Source: an uncultured Lentisphaeraceae bacterium (GTDB taxonomy: Bacteria > Verrucomicrobiota > Kiritimatiellia > RFP12 > DVOR01). From it: a stretch of 16,130 bases of DNA. The notes under the pieces were generated by a model that saw nothing but the letters and a program-made list of their open reading frames with translations, was not told the DNA's origin and searched no databases. Positions 1 to 6,625 of this stretch are shown in pieces. Location: NCBI GenBank assembly GCA_937892925.1, contig CALBHX010000033.1, positions 1 to 16,130 of the forward strand, in the 5' to 3' direction. Made by a program: the position numbers and the translations under genes. Position 1 is the stretch's first letter. Each line of letters opens with the position of its first letter.

Positions 1-860
1 TTCTGATGCTGCGATCGTTCCACCTGACAAGCCACAACAATTCCAGTTGGCAAGTGGGTCAACCGAACTGCCGAATCCGTTTTATTTACCTTTTGTCCTC
101 CCGCGCCACCGGAACGATATGTGTCAATACGCAGATCTTCATCTTTAATTTCAATATCTATGTCCTCAGAAATTTCTGCAACAACATCTAATGAAACGAA
201 AGATGTATGTCTCCGTTTTGCTGCATCGAATGGTGAAATTCGAACTAAACGGTGCACACCCCGTTCTGCTTTCAAATAACCATACGCATAGGCACCTTTC
301 ACGACAAACATTACACTCTTAATCCCGGCCTCATCTCCAGCCTGAAAATCAAGCACCTCTATTTCAAAACCCAAATTATCGGCATACATTTGATACATCC
401 GGAACAACATCGCGGCCCAATCACAAGCCTCTGTTCCTCCTGCGCCGGAATGCAACGTTAAGATTGCATTACAGGCGTCCAGCTTACCACACAGTAACGA
501 CTGCAACCGTAATTTACCCTCAATCTCATCAGCCCGCTTAAGCGCCTCCATCGCTTCTGCCGCCATTAAGTCTTGCTCGTCTCCTGGCGTCTCTGCTTCG
601 GCCATTTCCAGTGCCATCTCTGCTTCTTCAACCGCAGAAGCGAACTCTTTGAAAGGAACCACAAACGCCTTTTCTGCGTTTGCTTCCGCAATGACAACTC
701 GCGCTTCTTCTGGGTGTTCCCAAAAATTTGGCTTAGCCTGCAATGTCTCCGCACGCTCCAACCGAGCCGTACGGTCATTAATCTTCAGATACTCTCGCAT
801 CTCCTCCACGCCAACTTTTAGCTTGGCAATATGTGTAATGATAGTATCCCGATCAAACAT
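1..860 (-). CDS. prfB: Peptide chain release factor 2 (RF2), 3' end beyond window
   Basis: Class I release factor that recognises UGA and UAA in the ribosomal A site and triggers peptidyl-tRNA hydrolysis. The window holds 286 codons from the start; about 80 C-terminal residues (RF2 is usually about 365 aa) lie beyond base 1. The N-terminal coiled-coil domain covers roughly residues 1-110. The stop-codon reading motif Ser-Pro-Phe, which marks RF2 rather than RF1, is at 209-211, and the catalytic Gly-Gly-Gln loop is at 254-256. The ATG at 858-860 has AGGAG 8 nt upstream. RF2 is normally autoregulated by a +1 frameshift at codon 26 (CTT TGA C). Here codons 25-26 (788-783) are CTG AAG and the frame is open throughout, so that control is absent. 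It lies 129 nt downstream of nrdR, same strand. Confidence 0.97.
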   Translation of the reverse strand, partial: MFDRDTIITHIAKLKVGVEEMREYLKINDRTARLERAETLQAKPNFWEHPEEARVVIAEANAEKAFVVPFKEFASAVEEAEMALEMAEAETPGDEQDLMAAEAMEALKRADEIEGKLRLQSLLCGKLDACNAILTLHSGAGGTEACDWAAMLFRMYQMYADNLGFEIEVLDFQAGDEAGIKSVMFVVKGAYAYGYLKAERGVHRLVRISPFDAAKRRHTSFVSLDVVAEISEDIDIEIKDEDLRIDTYRSGGAGGQKVNKTDSAVRLTHLPTGIVVACQVERSQHQ

Positions 861-908
861 TCAGCATGCTCCTAATACGTGTTATTATTGTAACAAAAAG
901 GCAGAATG

Positions 909-930
909 TATACGAATAAAAATATACGAA
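909..930. repeat. Short direct repeat upstream of prfB
   Basis: TATACGAA occurs at 909-916 and again at 923-930, a 14-base period, in the AT-rich gap between nrdR and prfB. It could be a binding site or part of a prfB promoter region. A TACAAT (-10-like, minus strand, 892-887) lies just downstream but has no good -35. Chance is possible for so short a repeat in AT-rich DNA. Confidence 0.25.
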
Positions 931-989
931 GACCAACAACTCAATTCGATGCAAAAGTTCAATGATGACCGAGGAAGATAGTTAGACCG

Positions 990-1457
990 TTAATCCCCAC
1001 TACTTGTATCTTTGGCAATAGCGCGAACGATTTCAATAAATTGCCGAACGTCATTAAATGCTGAGTAAACCGATGCGAACCGAACATAAGCGACAGTATC
1101 AAGTTTAACAAGCCGTTCCATGACCATTTTTCCAATCCTTTCGGAACTGACTTCGATTTCGGCGGCACGTTCTAACTCAGCACTAATTTCATCAACCAAC
1201 AAAGTAAGTGCACCACTTGAAAGCGGCCGCTTTTGGCAAGCCGACTGCAATCCCCGCTCAATTTTACCTCGATCAAAAGCTTCTCGTCGCCCATCACGTT
1301 TAATCACGCGTGGGAGTTGTCGTTCTACTCGCTCATAAGTCGTAAACCGAGCCCCACATATCAGACACTCACGTCGCCGACGAATTACTCCTGCATCACG
1401 ATTTGTGCGACTGTCAATAACTTTGTCATTATCCGCATGACATCTTGGACATTGCAT
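990..1457 (-). CDS. nrdR: Transcriptional repressor NrdR
   Basis: Zinc-finger and ATP-cone repressor of ribonucleotide reductase genes; it senses ATP/dATP and binds NrdR boxes. The 155-aa length matches the family (about 150-160). The N-terminal zinc ribbon has Cys3, Cys6, Cys31 and Cys34, with the Arg-rich RRRREC stretch and the TTYE signature of the family. The ATP-cone follows from about residue 48, beginning VIKRDGRREAFD. I place the start at the ATG at 1457, because NrdR proteins begin with Met just ahead of the first CPxC. An in-frame TTG at 1484 would add nine atypical residues and overlap the preceding gene. The ribosome site is weak. The gap to the response regulator stop is 19 nt, so cotranscription is likely. 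No ribonucleotide reductase gene is in the window. Confidence 0.95.
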   Translation of the reverse strand: MQCPRCHADNDKVIDSRTNRDAGVIRRRRECLICGARFTTYERVERQLPRVIKRDGRREAFDRGKIERGLQSACQKRPLSSGALTLLVDEISAELERAAEIEVSSERIGKMVMERLVKLDTVAYVRFASVYSAFNDVRQFIEIVRAIAKDTSSGD

Positions 1458-1476
1458 GAGTTTCTGCTTTCGGCAC

Positions 1477-2241
1477 TCACACAATACTTGTCAATGCCGC
1501 CTGGGCAATCTTTTTCGCATCCATCCCATTCACCTTAACGACCCTCCGCGGATCGATATAACTCATTTTTTCTGGACTCTCTTCGGATGCATAAACAATA
1601 ACAGGGAGTTGACTCCCTGTTGGCAATTTTCGCAGTATCTCAAGCACCGCATCTGCTGTCATCCCTACCGTATTCATTGGCAGAATCAATCCAGCCGGCC
1701 GACGCGCGATAACCGCCTCGATGGCGTCTGCACCAGTACAAACAACATCAACAGAAAAACCCGCCTTCCCCAGTGCTTCCCGTAACGCATTAGCACGAAT
1801 TTTATTTGCCTCCGCTAAAATCACCAATCGTCGGACATCATCGCCTACAACCAATGTATCTCCCCGCGGTAAATCCCCCTCCATAAACAGAATCCGTTGT
1901 ACTTCAGCAACCAATTCATCTGGGTCTGCCGGTTTGGTTAAGAACCCAGCGATTTGTTTATCTGCAAAGAATTCAGCCATATCACTCCGTGCCGTTAATA
2001 CCAAAACCGGCACCCGAGTCCGTCCAAGACGATCTGTAATCCGTTCCAAAAAACCTGTCCCCCCCATTCCGGGCATTCCCATATCTAAAATGATTAGATC
2101 GGGCAAAGAATCCGTCATACATCTTAATGCCATTTCCCCGGATTCAACACAAGTTACCTCATATCCAGAACTTACAAGAAAATCTCCTAACATCATACGG
2201 ATATTTGGATCATCGTCTACTAATAACAAGTGTTTTGCCAT
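1477..2241 (-). CDS. Response regulator with two receiver domains, no output domain
   Basis: A 254-aa protein of two CheY-like receiver domains in tandem. The first (about 1-120) is complete: acidic pocket Asp9-Asp11, phosphoacceptor Asp53 in ILDMGMP, Thr83 and Lys103. The second (about 137-254) keeps the alternating fold, but the pocket is reduced to AEAN around Glu144 and the acceptor position is Pro188 (LILPMN), so it should not be phosphorylated. No DNA-binding, GGDEF or kinase domain follows; output is probably through protein contact. No histidine kinase is nearby. The start ATG has GGGAG 5-6 nt upstream. A 9-bp hairpin lies in the 76-nt gap from the aminopeptidase gene. The partner and process controlled cannot be read from the sequence. 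Confidence 0.88.
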   Translation of the reverse strand: MAKHLLLVDDDPNIRMMLGDFLVSSGYEVTCVESGEMALRCMTDSLPDLIILDMGMPGMGGTGFLERITDRLGRTRVPVLVLTARSDMAEFFADKQIAGFLTKPADPDELVAEVQRILFMEGDLPRGDTLVVGDDVRRLVILAEANKIRANALREALGKAGFSVDVVCTGADAIEAVIARRPAGLILPMNTVGMTADAVLEILRKLPTGSQLPVIVYASEESPEKMSYIDPRRVVKVNGMDAKKIAQAALTSIV

Positions 2242-2260
2242 TTACACTCCCATCTCATAC

Positions 2261-2293
2261 GCCAGAGAGCAATATACGGCATTACTCTCTGGC
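2261..2293 (-). promoter_or_regulatory. Perfect 9-bp hairpin between aminopeptidase and response regulator genes
   Basis: GCCAGAGAG (2261-2269) pairs perfectly with CTCTCTGGC (2285-2293) around a 15-base loop. It lies after the aminopeptidase stop and about 20 bases before the response regulator start. There is no U-run on the minus-strand transcript, so it is not a classical intrinsic terminator. It may be an operator, a processing site or an mRNA-stabilising hairpin. Confidence 0.45.
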
Positions 2294-2317
2294 ACAGTGT
2301 ATGACTCTCAACGCTCT

Positions 2318-3733
2318 TCAGTCTGCTAAAAATGCACGATAGGCTCGATACGTCATATAACAATCGAACTTAGCGGCCGCTTCCCACGGCGCATGCATAT
2401 TCAGCAAGGGTACACCAAAGTCCACGACATCCATACCATAACGTGCCATATACAAGGCAATTGTTCCACCCCCGCCCTTTTCACAGCGACCAAGCTCTCC
2501 AGCCTGCCAAATGACATCATTATCCGAGAAAATCCGCCGCAGTTCGGCGATGAACTCAGCACGAGCATCCGAAGCTCCACTCTTTCCTCGTGCCCCTGTA
2601 TATTTGATTAAACATCCGCCTGCATTCAAGAGCGCCATGTTGTTAGGTGAGTCTGCATTAGGGAAGTGCGGATCACTTGCAGCACAAACGTCTGCCGAAA
2701 GCATCTGGCTAGCTTCCAATGCTCGACGAACCACGAGATCTCCTGGCAATTTAGGGCTTGAAGGCTGTCGAGCAATCAATTCTGCTACAGAGTTCTCAAA
2801 GAAAGTTGAATCCATTCCGGTAGCACCTACAGAACCGATCTCTTCCTTATCACATAACAAAACCATACCCGTACGAGTTGGGACAGCTGGCAAATCCATC
2901 AGCGCTTTTAATCCCGCATATGCACACACACGATCATCATGTCCGTATCCTATGATCATCGAACGGTCGAGCCCAAGATCCCTCGGCATCCCCGCAGGCA
3001 CAAGTTCCAACTCTGCAGAAAGCAAGTCTTCTTCCGTAATATGATATTCTCTCTCAAGGATACGAAGAATATTCAACTTTACTTTTTCTTTAACATCCAA
3101 ATCGTCTTCCTTTTCCGCAACAGGCAAAGAACCGATTAGGATGTCCATATCTTCTGGATCAAATGCTTCGGAAAGTTTCTTCCCCGCCTGTTCTGCACCA
3201 AAGTGCGGAAGAATATCCGTAATCTGGAAGACCGGATCCTCCGGTTTATCGCCAATCGCAATCTCCACCTTTGTCCCATCCGGTTTGACAATCACCCCAT
3301 ATATTGCAAGCGGATGAATAAGCCAATGGAACTTTTTAATGCCCCCATAATAGTGAGTGTCAAAATAGGCCAACCCACCTTTCTCACATAATGGAACTGG
3401 TTTAAGGTCTATACGCGGCGCGTCAGTATGGCCTCCGATCACACGAATCCCGGAGGATATGGGTTCATTACCAATAACTGCGGCCATTAACGTCTTCCCG
3501 TGATATCCACGATATACCTTGTCTCCCGGCTTAAGTTCTTTATAGGCCTCCAACGGCTTAAACCCAAGCTTTTCAATGCGGCGCACAGCCTCAGCGTATG
3601 CCCGACGTTCCGTTTTGGCAATCCCCAAATAACTCAAATAATCTTTGGCATAGGCATCACACGCCCTTATCTCTTTTTGCGACACCATTCGAACAGAATT
3701 TTTACGTTGAACACGCCCTTTTACCTGCTTCAT
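2318..3733 (-). CDS. M18 family zinc aminopeptidase
   Basis: Cytosolic metallo-aminopeptidase of family M18 (relatives: yeast Lap4 and bacterial ApeA/PepC-type enzymes), which removes N-terminal residues from peptides and usually forms large oligomers. The 471 aa match the family. Metal and catalytic residues can be placed: His102 and Asp104 in GGHTDAPR, Asp266/Asp267 in YGHDDR, the Glu pair 297-298 in DKEEIGS, and His447 near the C-terminus in NMHAPWE. The ATG at 3733 has GAGAGG about 8 nt upstream, and its N-terminus is basic. It sits 39 nt behind the alcohol dehydrogenase gene. Substrate preference cannot be read from sequence; acidic or hydrophobic N-terminal residues are both known in the family. 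Confidence 0.93.
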   Translation of the reverse strand: MKQVKGRVQRKNSVRMVSQKEIRACDAYAKDYLSYLGIAKTERRAYAEAVRRIEKLGFKPLEAYKELKPGDKVYRGYHGKTLMAAVIGNEPISSGIRVIGGHTDAPRIDLKPVPLCEKGGLAYFDTHYYGGIKKFHWLIHPLAIYGVIVKPDGTKVEIAIGDKPEDPVFQITDILPHFGAEQAGKKLSEAFDPEDMDILIGSLPVAEKEDDLDVKEKVKLNILRILEREYHITEEDLLSAELELVPAGMPRDLGLDRSMIIGYGHDDRVCAYAGLKALMDLPAVPTRTGMVLLCDKEEIGSVGATGMDSTFFENSVAELIARQPSSPKLPGDLVVRRALEASQMLSADVCAASDPHFPNADSPNNMALLNAGGCLIKYTGARGKSGASDARAEFIAELRRIFSDNDVIWQAGELGRCEKGGGGTIALYMARYGMDVVDFGVPLLNMHAPWEAAAKFDCYMTYRAYRAFLAD

Positions 3734-3772
3734 TTGTGTTACCTCTCAATCATACTTCAGCGAAAATCCGTA

Positions 3773-4882
3773 TCAAAAAGCCATTCTATAGATATCCATC
3801 ACATCGTTTGGAGAAGGCATTGCCCGATACCGACGTACAACATCCAAGCGAAGTGGTTCTCGTGCAAACCGAACAAGCTCCTCCTCCGAAGGAGCCTCAC
3901 GTTCGCATTGTAACGTATCAAAAAGTGCGTCTACTAGTGCTAATAATGTTTCAGGAGACTCTAGACCCGCGACCTGCAACAAACGGCTCGTCAACGGCCC
4001 ACAAGAACGCCCCATAAAAGCCAAGTAGCCAGCCAATAGTAAACCATTTGCACGTCCGTGTGGTACATTCCGATAGTAGGTCAAAGGATAACCCATAGCA
4101 TGAACCAATCCCGTACCTGTTTGAGCGATCACTATTCCCGCGACCATAGAAGCGTATAACAACTCTCCTCGATTAACATACGCTCCATGTGCTAAACGAA
4201 CTAATTCTGGAACAATTTTCCGAATAGCCTCTTCACTCATTGCTAACGAAAACGTGTCCGCCTTCAGAGAATATGCCCCCTCAACTGCATGCGATAACGC
4301 ATCTAATGCGGTGTCACAGACAACCTGAAGAGGTAATGACTCAACGTAACGGGCATCCAAAAGCGCAAATTTAGGGAAAAACGCAACGGAGGAAATGTTG
4401 ACCTTTGTTTTTACCTCATGATCCGTAATAATCGAATAAGGCGTTACCTCACTTCCTGTTCCGCATGTTAATGGAATTGCAACAATTGGCAAAACACAAT
4501 CGCTCCCACCAGGTTTCCTCGCGAAGAACTGCTCTCTTGGAATCTTGGAACCAACCACCCAAGCAATGGCTTTGGCCGCATCTAAAACTGATCCACCACC
4601 AACACCTATCACAAAATCACACTCCTGATCGTGTGCGATCGTTGCTCCGGAATAGATCTGTTCAGCACTTGGATTCGACTCCACACCATCGAACTGGACA
4701 AATGCAACCCCATGTATCTCCAGGGCCTTCGTGACATCCGCCAAGGCACCAGCACTTTTCGCTCCCGTTTTTCCGGTAACAATTAATGCTTTACGCCCAC
4801 ATATCCAACGCATGGAAGTCTGCAACACACAATTCGGTGCAGCAATCACTTCTGTCGGAAGAAGAAAATGCAACCTATCCAT
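3773..4882 (-). CDS. Iron-containing (group III) alcohol dehydrogenase
   Basis: NAD(P)-dependent alcohol dehydrogenase of the Fe-ADH family (FucO, AdhB, 1,3-propanediol dehydrogenase type), interconverting an aldehyde and an alcohol, often as a fermentative electron sink. The 369 aa match the family. The nucleotide-binding GGGS is at 95-98 and the signature PLTCGTGSEVT at 137-147. The four metal ligands are at Asp194, His198, His261 and His275, with the same spacing as in FucO (196, 200, 263, 277). I chose the ATG at 4882 because AAGAGGA lies 6 nt upstream; the frame is open to 4942, but that region overlaps the end of coaB. The gap to coaB is 20 nt. Substrate is unknown: neighbours give no hint. 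Confidence 0.92.
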   Translation of the reverse strand: MDRLHFLLPTEVIAAPNCVLQTSMRWICGRKALIVTGKTGAKSAGALADVTKALEIHGVAFVQFDGVESNPSAEQIYSGATIAHDQECDFVIGVGGGSVLDAAKAIAWVVGSKIPREQFFARKPGGSDCVLPIVAIPLTCGTGSEVTPYSIITDHEVKTKVNISSVAFFPKFALLDARYVESLPLQVVCDTALDALSHAVEGAYSLKADTFSLAMSEEAIRKIVPELVRLAHGAYVNRGELLYASMVAGIVIAQTGTGLVHAMGYPLTYYRNVPHGRANGLLLAGYLAFMGRSCGPLTSRLLQVAGLESPETLLALVDALFDTLQCEREAPSEEELVRFAREPLRLDVVRRYRAMPSPNDVMDIYRMAF

Positions 4883-4902
4883 AGTCATTCCTCTTGGAAC
4901 AA

Positions 4903-5550
4903 TTATACCATACCAGCAGAGGTGAATGAAGTCTGAACACATGCCAGTATTCTTCGCGCCACCTCAACCTTGGGCAATAACGGCAATCGTTCTTCCCGTC
5001 CGTCAGAGGAAAATAGGATAACACGATTCGTGTCTACAGCGAACCCGGCTCCCGGTTCTGTTACATCATTAGCCACTAGCCAATCCAACCCTTTATCGCG
5101 CAGTTTACGCATTCCCTCCTGTTCTGGATTACCTGTCTCTGCGGCAAACCCAACGAAACATCGATGCCCCTTGAGCGGACGAACCGTCTCCAGGATATCT
5201 AAATTCCGAACAAGTTGCAGTACCCCAGGCATTTCTGATTTCTTCAACTTGGTAACAGAGCACACTGCTGGGCGCCAGTCAGCCACCGCGGCACAGGAGA
5301 TAAATACATCACAAGCCTGCATTTCCCGCTGTACAGCCTCCAACATTTGTCCGGCTGTTTCCACATCTATCCGGCGAACCCTGGCCGGTGTCTCCAGCGT
5401 TACCGGCCCTGCGATTAGAGTTACGACATGTCCGGCTTCTGCAGCGACCTTTGCAAGGGCAAATCCCATTTTCCCTGTTGAGCGATTAGAAATAAATCGA
5501 ACCGGATCCAAAGGCTCACGCGTTGGCCCGGCTGTAATCAAAATATGCAT
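4903..5550 (-). CDS. coaB: Stand-alone phosphopantothenate-cysteine ligase (CoaB)
   Basis: Catalyses nucleotide-dependent joining of cysteine to 4'-phosphopantothenate in coenzyme A synthesis. The 215 aa correspond only to the CoaB half of the usual bifunctional CoaBC (about 400 aa). Family motifs: ITAGPTREPLDPVRFISN at 5-22, STGKMG at 24-29, CAAVADWRP at 86-94, the Asn at 116 in VRNLD (equivalent to catalytic Asn210 of E. coli CoaBC), GFAAET at 134-139, and the lysine loop at 149-153 before LVAND. There is no flavoprotein decarboxylase (CoaC) domain upstream; a GTG at 5619 would add only 23 unrelated residues. The ATG at 5550 has GGAG 7 nt upstream, the first gene of the left minus-strand run. 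CoaC must be encoded elsewhere. Confidence 0.92.
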   Translation of the reverse strand: MHILITAGPTREPLDPVRFISNRSTGKMGFALAKVAAEAGHVVTLIAGPVTLETPARVRRIDVETAGQMLEAVQREMQACDVFISCAAVADWRPAVCSVTKLKKSEMPGVLQLVRNLDILETVRPLKGHRCFVGFAAETGNPEQEGMRKLRDKGLDWLVANDVTEPGAGFAVDTNRVILFSSDGREERLPLLPKVEVARRILACVQTSFTSAGMV

Positions 5551-5584
5551 GAGATTGCTCCATAGAAGCTGTTCGCTTCTGTAC

Positions 5585-5603
5585 ATCCCGATCAAACCGG
5601 GAT
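5585..5603 (-). promoter_or_regulatory. Inverted repeat at the probable coaB start point
   Basis: ATCCCG (5585-5590) and CGGGAT (5598-5603) form a perfect 6-bp inverted repeat around 7 bases. It starts about 7 bases after the extended -10 element, where transcription should begin, so it could be an operator or a 5' leader hairpin. Confidence 0.35.
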
Positions 5604-5609
5604 CAGTAT

Positions 5610-5618
5610 AGTATATCA
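5610..5618 (-). promoter_or_regulatory. Probable extended -10 promoter of the coaB operon
   Basis: On the minus strand TG-A-TATACT (5618-5610) matches an extended -10 element with one mismatch to TATAAT. No good -35 is seen, as expected for extended -10 promoters. The predicted start is near 5603, giving a leader of about 50 nt before the coaB ATG. Confidence 0.4.
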
Positions 5619-5915
5619 CAAGCCTACTTTCGATTGGAAGAACCTACCCCCAAACCGAAGCAACAACCTAACAAGCGTGCTGAACACTGTCAACCATAAT
5701 AATAGGGAAAAGAATATCTAATTCGCAACTGTACTCTCAAGCACCTCCGTAGGGAAGAGAAATAAATCATATGGTTACTCTCTTTTATAATTCACTGCAT
5801 CTATCCACCTACCCCTAGATCATTTGAACGATCAACCCTATCTTATTTCCCTCCATATGCGATAACAAGCTGTAATCCACCGCTGTCTTTCCAGTTTTCT
5901 TCTTGTTGAAAAGAA

Positions 5916-6624
5916 TTATTGCGTTATCGATTCAAAGAAAGATTTCCCATATTTAGAAAAATAATAATAAATACTCTTTTCTGCAATTACATAGCAACGT
6001 TCTTCCATTTCCTGCTGTGACCATTCCTGCACACGGAAATAAAAAGTCCCTCTGTTAAAAAAGGTTCCTTCGCGATAAAGACACTCCTTGTTCAACTCTC
6101 CAAACATGGCAATTGTCTTCATGCGATCAAGAATACTTCCCTGCTCATCAAAATCACACCCATCTCCAAAACAGACAAATGGGAAAATACTCTCATGCAG
6201 AAACATCCCCCGAAACCCAATTACATTTTTACCCAACCGTTCAATCGCATTTCCCTGCGCTTGCCGCGGCTTACCTTCCTTAATCCGTTGATCATTTGTT
6301 CCTTGATTCTTCTTCTCAGCAATGAGAATCGGATAGTTTTTACCATCTTTAACCCCCAATAGACAAAATTCCCCCGTCTGGAGTCATAAATGAAGTATCA
6401 AGACATGCACAAAAGGAAACGTCTGAAAATCGTTTCGTCAATTCTTTCAATACCGAAGTAAGAAATACTCTTTTCGTCCAGGAAATGGCTATTTCGGGGA
6501 AGGACTTGTACAGCCGCACCTGAATCTGCTGAACCGCACCACGCAAAAGATTCTCCTGCCGTTTTGATGTCGCATTAAGAATCATCTAGTCATGTAACAC
6601 ACGCAGCTGTTTCTTATACGCCAT
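5916..6624 (-). pseudogene. EcoRI-family type II restriction endonuclease, disrupted by amber codon and frameshift
   Basis: Remnant of a nuclease resembling EcoRI/RsrI. Two frames carry it: 6624-6349, ending in PDGG ILSIGG then TAA, and about 6359-5916. Together they hold the EcoRI active site: Asp in PDGG (codon 6378-6376), Glu and Lys in AEKK (6317-6315 and 6311-6309), then GNAIERLGKN, which closely matches the EcoRI recognition helix GNAIERSHKN. The frames differ by +1 at a run of five G (plus 6353-6357). Removing one G gives SIGVKDG and a 20-residue Asp-Glu distance, exactly that of EcoRI (91 to 111). The likely start, ATG 6624, has GAGAAGG 6 nt upstream and lies 1 nt after the methylase stop, but codon 13 is TAG (6588-6586), directly followed by ATG 6585. 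Restored length is about 235 aa versus 277 for EcoRI. A sequencing error could explain one lesion, less easily both. Confidence 0.85.
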
Positions 6625-6625
6625 A

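Larger units (their letters stand above)
5551..5915. other. AT-rich intergenic region between endonuclease remnant and coaB
   Basis: I see no gene here. The right end follows the endonuclease stop. The left end holds the likely coaB promoter and inverted repeat. In between, AAGAGA (5755-5760) and TCTCTT (5779-5784) can pair around an 18-base loop, and GATC...GATC near 5818-5833 forms an imperfect palindrome; neither is a convincing terminator. The stretch is visibly more AT-rich than the metabolic genes. Confidence 0.6.

Noticed and set aside
1458..1484. Longer nrdR start at TTG 1484
   Set aside because: Adds nine residues not seen in NrdR proteins and would begin inside the upstream gene; ATG 1457 gives the usual N-terminus.
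1721..2329. 202-aa open frame on the plus strand
   Set aside because: Antisense to the two-receiver response regulator; no motif or ribosome site.
2511..3044. 177-aa open frame on the plus strand
   Set aside because: Shadow of the M18 aminopeptidase gene.
4970..5611. 213-aa open frame on the plus strand
   Set aside because: Antisense to coaB, which has clear family motifs; the product has no recognisable domain and is Ser/Arg/Pro-rich, like other shadow frames.
5890..5912. Possible terminator after the endonuclease remnant (TTTTC/GAAAA)
   Set aside because: Five A/T-rich pairs around an 8-base loop with no following T-run; too weak.
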